NCBI RefSeq assembly: GCF_000711295.1
Contig: NZ_JOMJ01000003.1
Span: forward strand, 137,001 to 201,000
DNA from: Desulfohalovibrio reitneri
Lineage (GTDB): Bacteria; Desulfobacterota; Desulfovibrionia; Desulfovibrionales; Desulfovibrionaceae
Direction: 5' to 3'
DNA length: 64,000 nucleotides
Part shown: positions 1 through 8,799 of the stretch, piece by piece
How positions within the stretch are numbered: position 1 is the stretch's first letter
Layout: the number at the start of each line of letters is the position of its first letter
The notes under the pieces: generated by a model
Database searches by the model: none
What the model was told of the DNA's origin: nothing
Seen by the model: the letters and a program-made list of their open reading frames with translations, nothing else
Position numbers and translations under genes: made by a program

Positions 1-569
1 GGCGTGGGCGGCGGCCTGCTCGAACAGGGGAAAGCCCCTCCACGGACCCGGCTGGCGGGCGGTTTCCGCCGCGCCGTCCGCGTCCCCGCGCACGAGGTGC
101 AGCCGCAGGGCCAGGGGGGCGGCCAGCGCGGCCAGGTCCTCCGGCCAGTGGGCGCGCAGCAGGTCCAGGCAGAGGGACGATGTGCCGCTGTATGGGGCCA
201 AGTCGATGAACTCCCGCCAGGCGGACAGGTCGCCGGGCCGCTTGGGGATGCTCCGGGCGAGCTGCTCCAGGCGGCGGGCGGGATCGGCCGGGGGCGGCGC
301 GAGGCCGGTGCGGCCTTGTCCAGCGTCCGCCAGAGGGCGGAGACATCCGGATGCGCCGCCTGCCCGGACACGGCCAGGGCGTGGGAGGCGGCCTGTCCGT
401 TCAGCGGGTCGTGCTCCCAGGCGGCCAGCAGCATCCCCCCGGCGGTCTCGGTGAGCCCGGCGTCCAGGGCGGCCCTGGCCAGCCGCAGCAGGTGCAGCCC
501 GCCGGTGGAGCCTGTCAGCAGCGGGTCCAGCAGGTCGGCGGGCAGGGAGGCGAGGTGGTCGCGGATCAC
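1..569 (-). CDS. Unknown protein of a glycan cluster, partial and frame-shifted
   Basis: The reading frame starts at a GTG (complement of 567-569) that overlaps the TGA of the upstream glycosyltransferase as GTGA, so the two are translationally coupled. The gene runs off the left edge of the window. The frame from 569 gives a leucine/alanine-rich helical sequence to about position 300. Good coding continues only in another frame (for example LEQLARSIPKRPGDLSAWRE). One extra base in the G run at 290-294 (a C run on the coding strand) would join them. The sequence resembles helical-repeat regions attached to glycosyltransferases, but no domain is recognised. I suspect a base-calling error rather than a dead gene. 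Confidence 0.5.
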   Translation of the reverse strand, partial: MIRDHLASLPADLLDPLLTGSTGGLHLLRLARAALDAGLTETAGGMLLAAWEHDPLNGQAASHALAVSGQAAHPDVSALWRTLDKAAPASRRPRPIPPAAWSSSPGASPSGPATCPPGGSSSTWPHTAAHRPSAWTCCAPTGRRTWPRWPPPWPCGCTSCAGTRTARRKPPASRVRGGAFPCSSRPPPT

Positions 570-1327
570 GCGCCGCCCCTTCGGGGCTTGGGCATGGCGG
601 CGAAATCCTCACGTTGTTCCTGCAGCGCCTTGATGCGTTCCCTGGCGTCCTCGCCGAAGGTTCGCTTCAAAAAGACGTCCTGGCAGGCGTGGGCCAGCTT
701 CCAGAACCGTTCGTCATTACCGGCGGCTTTGTGGTAGGCGTGGCGGGCCCAGACTTGATGGTCCACCACCAGCGGGTAGCCCAGCATGTCCAGTCGGTGG
801 GAGAGCCACAGCTCCACCCCGTAGCCCACGGGGTTGTCAGGCGCGTCCAGCCCCCCGGCCCGCTCCACGGCGGCCAGGTTCAGGAGAGGGGCCACGCCGT
901 CCAAAAGCCGCACCCGGCTGACCTGCAAGCGGCCGTCCTGCGCCATCTGCGGGTGGTAGACGTTGTGGGTCAGGGCCGGATGATACGCCCCCACCTCGCC
1001 CAGGGCCCGGTCCAGAACCCGCAGCCGCTGCCAAGCCCGCTCGATGACCGGCGGCGGGCAGCGGAAGGTCAGGTCGTTGTTCAAAAACCACAGGTGGCTG
1101 CATCCCGCCTTGCGGAAGTGATCCAGGCAGAACTCCAGCCCGCCCTTCCAGTAGATGTTTTCCGGCAGCCGTTTCCAGGCGTCCGGGTAGGGCTGGGGCG
1201 CGGCGTTGTCCAGCACGTGTATCCGGTCCGCCCAGGCCGGGTCGGTGTCCAGCAACTGCCGGTGCAGGGCGGAGGTGACGGCTGGGTCACCGTAGTGGAG
1301 GATGACGACGGCGAGGGATGGCTGCAT
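566..1327 (-). CDS. Family 2 glycosyltransferase
   Basis: This 253-residue protein begins MQPSLAVVILHYGDPAVT, the usual N-terminal beta strand of GT-A fold glycosyltransferases. It has the acidic metal/nucleotide-sugar motif in WFLNNDLTF near residue 80, as in rhamnosyltransferase-like GT2 enzymes. It probably transfers a sugar from a nucleotide-sugar donor in the cytoplasm during surface polysaccharide synthesis; donor and acceptor cannot be told. It is divergent from the GT4 gene at 1441 and coupled by a 4-base overlap to the unknown gene downstream. Family call firm, specificity unknown. Confidence 0.8.
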   Translation of the reverse strand: MQPSLAVVILHYGDPAVTSALHRQLLDTDPAWADRIHVLDNAAPQPYPDAWKRLPENIYWKGGLEFCLDHFRKAGCSHLWFLNNDLTFRCPPPVIERAWQRLRVLDRALGEVGAYHPALTHNVYHPQMAQDGRLQVSRVRLLDGVAPLLNLAAVERAGGLDAPDNPVGYGVELWLSHRLDMLGYPLVVDHQVWARHAYHKAAGNDERFWKLAHACQDVFLKRTFGEDARERIKALQEQREDFAAMPKPRRGGA

Positions 1328-1440
1328 GGTCTGGCTCCGCGAGGCAACTCCCCTCTAGCACTGATTTTCCCGGAGAAGAACCCCTGCGAGCGCCTCCGGG
1401 CGCGGTTGACTTGCCCCGACGATGGGGCAGAATGCCCGCC

Positions 1441-2433
1441 ATGCGAACATACGTCTTCATCCCCCCGGTGCGGCGGGCCGCCGGAGGGGTTTTCGTGCTG
1501 CTGCGCCTGGCCCGCTGCCTGAACCGGGCCGGGCACGAGACCGTGCTGGTGCCCCGCGAGGACGCCACCGAGCTGCCGGACGACCTGCCGTGCACGGCCT
1601 GGGACGACCTGCGGCTGGAGCCGGGCGATCTGTGGCTGGTGCCCGAGGGCTGGGTCAACGCCCTGGCTCCGGGGCTGAACGCCCGCGCCCGCTGCCTGGT
1701 CTACGTGCAGAACTGGGCCTACCTCTTCTCCGGCCTGCCGCACGGGGTGGACTGGCGGCAGCTTGACGTCTCGTTCCTGGCCGTGTCCCAGCCCGTGGGC
1801 TGGTACGTGGAGCGCATGCTCGGCCGGGGCGCGGAGGTGCTGCGCCCCTCCATCGACCTGGATCTTTTCGGCCAGTCCGGGGCAAAGCCGGACGGCCCGC
1901 TGCGCATCGCCTTCATGCCGCGCAAGAACAAGGCCCAGGCGGAGCGCATCCGCGAGGCCCTCGCCGCCCGCAACCACGGCGGCGGCGAGGTGGAGTGGCT
2001 GCCCGTGGACGGCCTGCCGCCCGAAGGGGTGGCCTCCGCCCTGGCCGCGGCCCACGTATTTCTGGCCACCGGCTTCCCCGAGGGCTGCCCCCTGCCGCCG
2101 CTGGAGGCCATGGCCTCCGGCTGCCTGTGCGCCGGTTTCACCGGTTTCGGGGGCACGGACTACATGCGCCAGGCGGGCGATTTTCCCGGCGCGTTCGAGC
2201 CCTGGTGGCCCGTGCGCGAGACCCCCTGGGGCGGTAACGGGCTGTGGTGCGCCGACGCCGACGTCCCCGCCGCCGTGGAGGCGCTGGAGCAGGCCCAGGC
2301 TTGGTGGCGCGAGGGCGACCCGCGCCTGGAAACGACGCTTGAACAGGCCCGCGCCACCGCCCGGGCCTACGGTATCGAACAGCAGGCCCAAGCGGCAGAA
2401 GCCTTGTGGCACAAGCTGAAGGGAGCGGACTGA
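1441..2433 (+). CDS. GT4-type glycosyltransferase
   Basis: The ATG at 1441 (MRTYVFIPPVRRAAGG) was chosen because the N-terminal GT-B strand and glycine loop start here; the open frame extends further upstream but without family-like sequence. The product is 330 residues. The motif ATGFPEGCPLPPLEAMASG near residues 200-220 is the E-x7-E signature that contacts the donor nucleotide sugar in GT4 enzymes. The stop overlaps the ATG of the TatD gene by one base (TGATG), so the two are co-translated. Role inferred: envelope or extracellular polysaccharide assembly, consistent with the divergent GT2 gene. The acceptor is unknown. Confidence 0.75.
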   Translation: MRTYVFIPPVRRAAGGVFVLLRLARCLNRAGHETVLVPREDATELPDDLPCTAWDDLRLEPGDLWLVPEGWVNALAPGLNARARCLVYVQNWAYLFSGLPHGVDWRQLDVSFLAVSQPVGWYVERMLGRGAEVLRPSIDLDLFGQSGAKPDGPLRIAFMPRKNKAQAERIREALAARNHGGGEVEWLPVDGLPPEGVASALAAAHVFLATGFPEGCPLPPLEAMASGCLCAGFTGFGGTDYMRQAGDFPGAFEPWWPVRETPWGGNGLWCADADVPAAVEALEQAQAWWREGDPRLETTLEQARATARAYGIEQQAQAAEALWHKLKGAD

Positions 2434-3260
2434 TGGGCAAGAAGAGAAAGACTCCGCGCCCCTCTCCGGCCACCCTGGAGCTGCCCCGCGTGGGGGTGGA
2501 TTCCCACGCCCACCTGGACATCGAGCGGCTGCGTGACGACGTGCCGGGCGTGCTGGCCCGCGCCGCCGAGGCCGGGGTGTCCCGCGTGGGGCAGGTCTTT
2601 CTGGGGCACGAGGCCTACCTGGCCGGGCGCGAACTCTTCGCCGGCCACCCGGAGGTCTTCTTCCTCCTGGGCGTCCACCCCAACGACGCCGACACTTTTT
2701 CCGCCAAGGACACCGGGGCCATGGCCCGCGCCTTCGCCGACGACCCCCGGTTGCGGGCGGTGGGCGAGATCGGCCTGGACTACTACTGGGAGCGGGTGGA
2801 GCACGGCGTGCAGAAGGAGGCCTTCGCGGCCCAGCTGCACATGGCCCGGGAACTGGACAAGCCCGTGGTCATCCACTCCCGCGCCTCGGACCTGGACGCC
2901 CTGGACGTGTTGCGGGCCGAGGGATTCCAGGGCTATCCCGTGCTCTGGCACTGCTTCGGCGGGGATACGGAGCTGGCGCGGGCCGTGCTGGACCTGGGCT
3001 GCCACGTCTCCCTGCCCGGCCCGCTGACCTACAAGGCCAACCACGAGCTGCGCCGGGCCGCCGCCTTCATGGGGCTGGAGCGCACATTGGTGGAGACGGA
3101 CTGCCCCTACCTCTCGCCCGAGCCCTGGCGGGGCAAGCCCAACGAGCCCGCCCTGGCGGCCTTCACCTGCGCCAAACTGGCCGGGGTGGTGGGCGTGACC
3201 CCGGAAGAGGCCTGGCGGCGCACCGGGGAGAACGCCAAGGCCTTCTTCGGCCTGGACTAG
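2433..3260 (+). CDS. TatD family metal-dependent hydrolase
   Basis: This 275-residue protein has the TatD signature: the metal-binding DSHAHLD near residue 28, GEIGLDYYWE near 112, VVIHSR near 145, WHCFGG near 171 and a late VETDCPYL near 219. Members are Mg-dependent exo/endonucleases or deaminase-fold hydrolases of the cytoplasm. Some act in DNA repair or quality control, and the substrate of this one is not known. The start at 2433 follows a GAAGGGA ribosome site and overlaps the previous stop by one base. An in-frame start 27 bases upstream lies inside the glycosyltransferase and is less likely. It converges on the DUF4911 gene with a few bases of overlap. Confidence 0.9.
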   Translation: MGKKRKTPRPSPATLELPRVGVDSHAHLDIERLRDDVPGVLARAAEAGVSRVGQVFLGHEAYLAGRELFAGHPEVFFLLGVHPNDADTFSAKDTGAMARAFADDPRLRAVGEIGLDYYWERVEHGVQKEAFAAQLHMARELDKPVVIHSRASDLDALDVLRAEGFQGYPVLWHCFGGDTELARAVLDLGCHVSLPGPLTYKANHELRRAAAFMGLERTLVETDCPYLSPEPWRGKPNEPALAAFTCAKLAGVVGVTPEEAWRRTGENAKAFFGLD

Positions 3261-3514
3261 TCCGCCGCCCTCTTCGGCGCGGGTATCTCCCGGAAGTCCA
3301 CTTCCTCGGCCACGCAGGCCAGGGCGCGGTCCAGCCGCTTTTCCTGGCCCGGCGCGCAGAGCACCTTGATGACCGCCCGGCGGGAGTCCAGCACGGTGAA
3401 CTGGGCAAGGTGGCCCCACGGCTCCAGCAGGAAGCGGAACAGGGCGATGGAGGAGGGGGCAAGCTCCAGGTAGCGGCCCACGGAGCGCGGGCCGCTTTGC
3501 CGGGTATCGCTCAC
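3257..3514 (-). CDS. DUF4911-type small protein
   Basis: This 85-residue protein starts at GTG (complement of 3512-3514) and overlaps the TGA of the peptidase gene upstream as GTGA, indicating coupled translation. Its central part (RYLELAPSSIALFRFLLEPW followed by a beta strand and a positively charged C-terminus) looks like the DUF4911 family that I associate with Desulfovibrionaceae; that naming is from memory. The fold could be a small ferredoxin-like alpha/beta domain. No catalytic residue is evident. A long shadow frame extends upstream inside the peptidase gene and was trimmed away. Function unknown. Confidence 0.7.
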   Translation of the reverse strand: MSDTRQSGPRSVGRYLELAPSSIALFRFLLEPWGHLAQFTVLDSRRAVIKVLCAPGQEKRLDRALACVAEEVDFREIPAPKRAAD

Positions 3515-4584
3515 AGCACCTCGAAGCCGTCTTCGGTGACCAGGATCATGTGCTCCCAGCGCACCCCGCCCCAGTCGCCGTAGTACAGGCCCGGCTCGAT
3601 GGTGAAGACCATGCCCGGCTTGAGGATGGCCTGCGAGGTGGGGCCCAGGGAGGGCGGTTCGTGCGTCTCCAGGCCGATGCCGTGGCCCAGGGCGTGGGTG
3701 AAGTGCTCCGCCTCCCCGGCCTCCTCGAAGACCTTGCGGGCGGCCAGGTACAGCTCGCGCACTTCCACGCCGGGCTTCACCGCCTCCATGGCCGCGCGCT
3801 GGGCGCGGCGCACCAGGTCGCGCACGTGGCGGAACCGCTCGGAGGGGGTGTCGCCCAGCCACAGGGTGCGGGTCTGGTCGGAGTTGTAGCCCTGGTAGCG
3901 CGCGCCGGTGTCCACCAGCACCAGCCCTTCCTCGGGCAGCTTCTCCGCGCCGGGGATGGCGTGGGGCAGGGCGGCGTTGGGGCCCACGCCCACAATGGCC
4001 TCGAAGGCCATGCCCGTGGCCCCGCGCTCGCGGAAGTACTTCTCGATCTCCCAGGCGGCGTCCGCCTCGGTCATGCCGGGCTTGAGCAGCTTCGGCAGGT
4101 CGTTCATCAGATCGTGGTTGAGCCGGGCCGAGGCGCGCAGGGCCTCGATCTCGGTCTCGTCCTTGATCTGGCGCAGCTCCTCCACGATGCCGGCCACGCC
4201 CTTCATGGGCAGGTGCTCCTCCAGAGCGGTGGCCGTGGCGTGGCTCAAGGCCTCGGACTCGAAGCCCAGGGTGCCCAGGTTCTGCGAGGCCAGGAAGGAG
4301 CCGATGTCCTTGAGCTTGGGGGCCTGGTAGATGTGCAGGTATTCCTCGGGCCACAGCCGCAGGGCGGCGTCGCGGTAGCGGCTGTCCGTGAGCAGCACGT
4401 CGCGGCCGTCGGAGCGCACCAGCAGCATGCCCGCGGACTCGTTGCACTGCGGGTCGTGCAATTCGAAACCGGAAAGGTAGTAGCGGTTGGCGGCGTGTGC
4501 CACCAGCAGGGCGTCCAGCCCCAGGCCGGCCATTTTTTCGCGCACCCGCTCGCGGCGGGCCAGATAGGGATCATTCGGCGTCAT
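3511..4584 (-). CDS. Xaa-Pro peptidase (M24 family)
   Basis: This 357-residue cytoplasmic metallopeptidase has the creatinase-type N-terminal domain (about 1-125) and a pita-bread M24 catalytic domain. The five metal ligands are visible: Asp in VLVDTGARY, Asp in YNSDQTRTLW, His in ALGHGIGLETHE, Glu in TIEPGLYYG and Glu in VRWEHMILV. It releases residues from peptides with proline in position two. Length is normal for bacterial PepP/PepQ-like proteins. It overlaps the flavoprotein gene upstream by 14 bases and the DUF4911 gene downstream by four, so the genes form one minus-strand unit. Confidence 0.9.
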   Translation of the reverse strand: MTPNDPYLARRERVREKMAGLGLDALLVAHAANRYYLSGFELHDPQCNESAGMLLVRSDGRDVLLTDSRYRDAALRLWPEEYLHIYQAPKLKDIGSFLASQNLGTLGFESEALSHATATALEEHLPMKGVAGIVEELRQIKDETEIEALRASARLNHDLMNDLPKLLKPGMTEADAAWEIEKYFRERGATGMAFEAIVGVGPNAALPHAIPGAEKLPEEGLVLVDTGARYQGYNSDQTRTLWLGDTPSERFRHVRDLVRRAQRAAMEAVKPGVEVRELYLAARKVFEEAGEAEHFTHALGHGIGLETHEPPSLGPTSQAILKPGMVFTIEPGLYYGDWGGVRWEHMILVTEDGFEVL

Positions 4585-5923
4585 GAACGTAGGTCGTCTC
4601 CGGGTCGCGGTTGAGCATTCGCTGCGCCCACTCCACGCCCTGCATGACCGAGTGGTCCATGTTGCCCACCTCGTACTTCCAGCCGCCGAAGCGGCCCCGG
4701 GAAAACACCCCCCGGGCCTCCAGCCAGGGCTGGATGACGGACAGGGCGGCGTCGCGTTCGAGGGTGGGCACCGGGTAGCCGTATTCCACGTCGTGTTCCC
4801 ACACGGAGCACGGCTCCTCGGACCCCGCCAGCAGGGTGGCGTTGCGCAAGCCGTCCACCGTTAGCCCGGCCAGCCCCGCCTTGTCCACCGGCTTGTGCTC
4901 CGATGAGGACGTCTCGGTCATCAGCGCCCGCTGCTCGCCGGGGCGGGCCACGTTGTTTGGCGAGTAGTTGTGGAAGTTGGTCACCCGGTAGAAGGGGCAG
5001 TCCGATTCCGGGAAGTACATCCAGCAGGTGTCGTCCGTGCCCGGACCTTCTACGCCCGCGCCCACCACATGCACGCTGTTGTGGGCCAGGTTTCCGGCAG
5101 CCCGTCGCACGGCCTCCGGGGACTGGGGAATCATCTCCCCGGCCAGCAGGTCCAGGGGGATGGTGGAGAGCAGGTGGGTGTAACCGAACTCGCGGCCGTC
5201 AGGGGTGCGCACGGTTTTGCCCTCCACATCCACCTCGGCCGCCGGGCTGTTCAGGATGATGCGATCCTCCACCCGCGCGGCCAGGCGGCGGAATATCTCG
5301 CCCGTGCCGCCGTGCAGGGGAAAGCGGAATGTGTTGTTCGGCCCCCAGGCCACGTCGTCCTCATCCAGGGCCAGGTTGCGCGCCACGCGCTCCAGGTCCA
5401 CCAGGCTGACCCGCTCGCCGATCCAGCCGAAGCCCATCAGCTCCGCCGGGGTGGCCCACACCTTGAAGTTGTACGGCTCCATGAACAGCCGGGCGATGCC
5501 GTCGCCGAAGACGTGGCGGAACCACTCCTTGAAATTGGTTGGCTGGCCCTCGGGGCGGCGGCCGGGCAGCAGGCCCCGCAGGCACTCCCAGCGTTCCTTG
5601 GGCGGCAGGTGGCGGACGTTGTTCTGGAAGGGGTAGGGCACCCACGTCCCGGCGCAGCGCACCCGGGAGATGCGCTGGTGCTCCAGGCGGTCGTCCCCCA
5701 GCAGGCCGTCCAGCAGCCGGTCGAAGTACTCGTAGTGGGAAAAGGCCACGTGGCCGCCGATGTCCCAGGTGAAACCCCGGGCGTCGGTGAAGCTGGCGGA
5801 CAGTCCGCCCACGTGGTCCTCGCGCTCAAGGATAAGGAAGGATTCGCAGCCCAGTTCCCGCAGCCGGTTGGCCGCGCCCAGGCCGGTGGGGCCAGCGCCC
5901 AGGATGAGGTAGTCGACGTGCAC
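4571..5923 (-). CDS. FAD-dependent amine-oxidase/UDP-galactopyranose-mutase-like flavoprotein
   Basis: The GTG at complement 5921-5923 follows a GGAGGG ribosome site and is directly followed by a Rossmann dinucleotide motif (YLILGAGPTGLGAANRL), giving 450 residues. The protein continues with an FAD-binding loop (VGGLSASF) and a substrate domain of the type seen in UDP-galactopyranose mutase and NAD(P)-binding protoporphyrinogen-oxidase-like proteins of polysaccharide clusters. Likely job: flavin-dependent modification of a nucleotide sugar or glycolipid precursor in the cytoplasm. It sits 79 bases after a GT4 gene that belongs to the same cluster. Exact reaction not assigned. Confidence 0.75.
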   Translation of the reverse strand: MHVDYLILGAGPTGLGAANRLRELGCESFLILEREDHVGGLSASFTDARGFTWDIGGHVAFSHYEYFDRLLDGLLGDDRLEHQRISRVRCAGTWVPYPFQNNVRHLPPKERWECLRGLLPGRRPEGQPTNFKEWFRHVFGDGIARLFMEPYNFKVWATPAELMGFGWIGERVSLVDLERVARNLALDEDDVAWGPNNTFRFPLHGGTGEIFRRLAARVEDRIILNSPAAEVDVEGKTVRTPDGREFGYTHLLSTIPLDLLAGEMIPQSPEAVRRAAGNLAHNSVHVVGAGVEGPGTDDTCWMYFPESDCPFYRVTNFHNYSPNNVARPGEQRALMTETSSSEHKPVDKAGLAGLTVDGLRNATLLAGSEEPCSVWEHDVEYGYPVPTLERDAALSVIQPWLEARGVFSRGRFGGWKYEVGNMDHSVMQGVEWAQRMLNRDPETTYVHDAE

Positions 5924-6002
5924 GCGCCCTCCTTGGCGGCAAAAGGTTCTCGCGCCGCGAGGGAAGCAAGATGCTTGCCAGCCGGGCCAGGGCCGCGCGG
6001 GG

Positions 6003-7076
6003 CTAGAGCGTGCTTTGGTAGGCCAGCCCGCGCTTGAGCAGCAGCGAGCCGTAGAGCCGCTCCACCCGGTCCGCCTTGGCCGCCAGGGTGTAGTTTTCCG
6101 CCAGCTCCAGGCTGCGCTTGGCCCAGGCGCGGCGGCCCACCTCGTTGGCCAGGCTCTCGCCAATGGCCCGGGACATGGCCGCGGGGTCGTCGGGGGGCAC
6201 CAGCAATCCGTTGCCGTCCACCAGTTCCGGCACGCCGCCCACCCGGGTGGCCACCACGGGCAGACCGGCCATGACCGCCTCCACCAGGGTGTTGGGCATG
6301 GACTCCGAGCGCGACGGCAGCACGAAGAGGTGCATGACCTGGAGGTAGTCGGCCACCTGCGGGGTGCGCGACACAAAGACGAACCGCTCCGGCCGTCCCA
6401 GTTCCTCGGCCAGAGGCCGCCACTTGTCCGGGTTGGCCCCGATGATCAGGCAGCGGCCGGAAAAGTCTTCCAGGGAGGCCACGGCCCGGACCAGCACGTC
6501 CACGCCCTTGACCGGCTTGTCCCCGGCCACGCTGCCCACCACGGTCTGGCCGGGCTCAAGGCCCAGCTCGGCCCGCACGTCGGCGGGGGAGCGGTGCGGC
6601 TCCGCGCGCGAGGCGGGCACGCCGCTGCGCACCACGTGCAGCTTGGAGCGCGGGGTGCCCAGGCGGCGCAGCACCCGGCCGCAGGCCTGGGAATTGACCG
6701 TGTAGGCGTCCACCCCCGGCGACCAGTAGGGCAGGGGGTTGCCGGGGCGGTAGCAGACCCCTCGGTTGAGCAGCACCACGTTGCCCTTGCGCCGCAGGCG
6801 CAGCCCCCACCAGGCGGCCAGCTTGCAGGCCTTGTTGTGGAAGGCGTGCAGCACCGTGGGCGGGGCCATGATCTTCTCGATCTCCGCCCGCCAGTGCTTG
6901 CGCTCCCTGGGCAGCAGCAGCCAGTGCAGGCCGGGGTCGATCTCCGGCAGGGAGGAGTCGCGGGGCACGGCGAAGCGCACCTCGTGGCCCCGGTCGGTCA
7001 ATTCCCGGGCTAGATAATAGGCCTGCAGCGATCCGCCGCTGCGGGTGGAGGAGGAAGTGAGCAGGACGATGCGCAC
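6003..7076 (-). CDS. GT4 glycosyltransferase
   Basis: This 357-residue protein starts at GTG (complement 7074-7076). The N-terminal glycine loop (TSSSTRSGGSLQAYYLARE) fits a GT-B acceptor domain. The C-terminal domain holds the GT4 donor motif PSRSESMPNTLVEAVMAG near residues 255-275 and a helical tail. It begins three bases after the PAP2 gene stop, so both belong to one transcript with the upstream GT4 gene. It probably adds a sugar to a lipid-linked or lipid A/O-antigen intermediate; the acceptor is not determinable. Confidence 0.85.
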   Translation of the reverse strand: MRIVLLTSSSTRSGGSLQAYYLARELTDRGHEVRFAVPRDSSLPEIDPGLHWLLLPRERKHWRAEIEKIMAPPTVLHAFHNKACKLAAWWGLRLRRKGNVVLLNRGVCYRPGNPLPYWSPGVDAYTVNSQACGRVLRRLGTPRSKLHVVRSGVPASRAEPHRSPADVRAELGLEPGQTVVGSVAGDKPVKGVDVLVRAVASLEDFSGRCLIIGANPDKWRPLAEELGRPERFVFVSRTPQVADYLQVMHLFVLPSRSESMPNTLVEAVMAGLPVVATRVGGVPELVDGNGLLVPPDDPAAMSRAIGESLANEVGRRAWAKRSLELAENYTLAAKADRVERLYGSLLLKRGLAYQSTL

Positions 7077-7079
7077 GGC

Positions 7080-7736
7080 CTACGTCCAGGTGGAGATGCG
7101 GAAGATGTTGCGCCAGCGCACGTCCGCCAGGAAGGCGGCGCCGAAGGCCACGTAGGAGCCCAGCAGCCAGCCCATGAGCAGGTCCAGGCTGTCGTGGTTG
7201 GAAAAATAGACGCGGCTGAAGGCGGTGGCGGCGGCGTAGCAGCCCAGAAGCGGGGTCAGCCACCAGCGTTTCAGCCCGAAAACGGCGCTCAGGGCCGCGC
7301 CGAAGGACTCGGTGGTGTGGCCCGAGGGCATGCCGTGGTAGGACGGGTCCATGGTGATGGGGCGGGCCAGCCCGCCGGTGTCCGGCCGGGGCTTGCCGAA
7401 GCCGATCTTCATCATGCGCACCAGCAGGAAACCCACAAAGGCCTGCAGCACGGCAAAGGTCAGCACGTAGCGTACGTCGCGGGCGATGCCGCGCCGCCAG
7501 CCGCGCACCAGCATCCACAAGAGGATGAAATAGAGCGGCAGGTGCCCCCAGTCGGTGAAGATGTCCATGAAGCGGCGGAAGTCGGGGTGCTCCAGCCGGT
7601 GCACCCGCCAGTGCATGTCGATGGACTCCAGCGAGCCCAGGAAGAGGTGCATGGCCGCCAGCATGAGCAGCAGCGGCAGGGAAGCCAGCAGCCAGTGGCC
7701 CAACAGGGGCAGGGCGGAGCGAAGAAGGTGTTTCAT
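7080..7736 (-). CDS. PAP2-family membrane phosphatase
   Basis: This 218-residue integral membrane protein has about five hydrophobic segments and all three PAP2 phosphatase motifs: KIGFGKPRP near residue 112, MPSGHTTE near 138 and SRVYFSNHDSLD near 175. The conserved histidines in the last two motifs form the phospho-enzyme and act as acid/base. Family members dephosphorylate undecaprenyl pyrophosphate, phosphatidylglycerol phosphate or lipid A phosphates on the outer face of the inner membrane. Its place between two glycosyltransferase genes suggests recycling or trimming of a lipid carrier for glycan export. Substrate unproven. Confidence 0.88.
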   Translation of the reverse strand: MKHLLRSALPLLGHWLLASLPLLLMLAAMHLFLGSLESIDMHWRVHRLEHPDFRRFMDIFTDWGHLPLYFILLWMLVRGWRRGIARDVRYVLTFAVLQAFVGFLLVRMMKIGFGKPRPDTGGLARPITMDPSYHGMPSGHTTESFGAALSAVFGLKRWWLTPLLGCYAAATAFSRVYFSNHDSLDLLMGWLLGSYVAFGAAFLADVRWRNIFRISTWT

Positions 7737-7740
7737 CCGG

Positions 7741-8799
7741 TCAGTTTAGTCCGGCCAGCCATTCCGCTACCCGGCGGGCCTGTGTCTGTTGGTCGAACCG
7801 TTCGCGGCAGACGTTGAGGGCGATGCGCTTGTATCCGGCCAGTTCGTCCGGCGGGGCGTCCAGCACCCGTTTGAGCGGGGGGTACATCCCTTCGCCATCG
7901 CCCCGGGCGTCGGCCAGCAGAAAATCCATGGCCTCGGGCCAGATTTCGCGCACGCCGCCCACGTCGCGGGCCACCGGGGCCAGCCCCAGGGCCATGGCTT
8001 CCAGCAGGGTGTTGGGCAGTCCCTCGGAGCGGGAGGGCAGCACGAACACGTCGGCGGCGCGCAGAAAGGCACGCACATTGCGCTGAAAGCCGTGCCAGGT
8101 CAACCGCCCGTCCAGCCCCAGCTCCCGGCCCAGCTCCTTGAGCCGCTCCTCCTCGCTGCCGGTGCCCAGCACGTCCAGGCGGAAAGCATACCCTTCTTCC
8201 GCCAGACGGGCCAGGGCGCGCAGCATGTCGTCGTGCCCCTTGTCCGGGTTCAGCTGGGAGGTGGCCACCAGGCGCAAAGGGCCGTCCGGCGGCGGGGTCT
8301 CCTCCCCGGCGCAGGGTTTGCCTGTGCGGATGACGGTGATCTCCTCGTCTTTGAGCCAGGGCAGGTTTTCCCGCAGGCCAAACTTGATGAACTCGCAGGG
8401 GACCAGAACCCTGGGCTTGATGAAGGCATGCAGCAGCCGCACCTTGGGGACGTTGCGCATGTCGCCGGGCAGGCCGACCCGGTGGACCACCGGGATGCCG
8501 GACAGCCGCGCCGCCACCCCGGCCGTGCGCAGGTCCTTGCCCACGTTGCAGACCACCGCGTCCGGCCGGGCCGCCCGGAAGGCGCTGGTGAACCAGCGGA
8601 TGCGGTTGGGGGAGAAGTCCACCCCGAAGTCGAAGACGTGGGTTTCCACGCCCAGCTCCACCGCCTTGTCCGCGAAGGGACCCGGACGGCAGGCGACGAC
8701 CGGCTCGTGCCCGTGCTCGGCCAGCCACTGGACGAGGTCCAGGGTCCATGTCTTGACCCCGCCCCAGCGGCGGGTGGAGTTGACGAACCAGACCCTCAA
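7741..8799 (-). CDS. GT4 glycosyltransferase, TTG start
   Basis: The family N-terminus (RVWFVNSTRRWGGVKTW) is preceded by a TTG (complement 8797-8799) that overlaps the TGA of larB as TTGA, so a coupled TTG start is chosen over the much longer open frame upstream. The product is 352 residues. GT-B domains are clear: glycine loop near residue 13, donor motif PSRSEGLPNTLLEAMALG near 265-285, and a conserved KGHDDMLRAL helix near 205. It should transfer a hexose or heptose in envelope glycan synthesis. It is the first gene of a GT4-PAP2-GT4 series separated by 3-4 bases. Confidence 0.8.
   Translation of the reverse strand: MRVWFVNSTRRWGGVKTWTLDLVQWLAEHGHEPVVACRPGPFADKAVELGVETHVFDFGVDFSPNRIRWFTSAFRAARPDAVVCNVGKDLRTAGVAARLSGIPVVHRVGLPGDMRNVPKVRLLHAFIKPRVLVPCEFIKFGLRENLPWLKDEEITVIRTGKPCAGEETPPPDGPLRLVATSQLNPDKGHDDMLRALARLAEEGYAFRLDVLGTGSEEERLKELGRELGLDGRLTWHGFQRNVRAFLRAADVFVLPSRSEGLPNTLLEAMALGLAPVARDVGGVREIWPEAMDFLLADARGDGEGMYPPLKRVLDAPPDELAGYKRIALNVCRERFDQQTQARRVAEWLAGLN

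Noticed and set aside
1406-1434. TTGACT with AGAATG as promoter of the GT4 gene at 1441
   Set aside because: The -10 matches poorly and lies only a few bases from the start codon.
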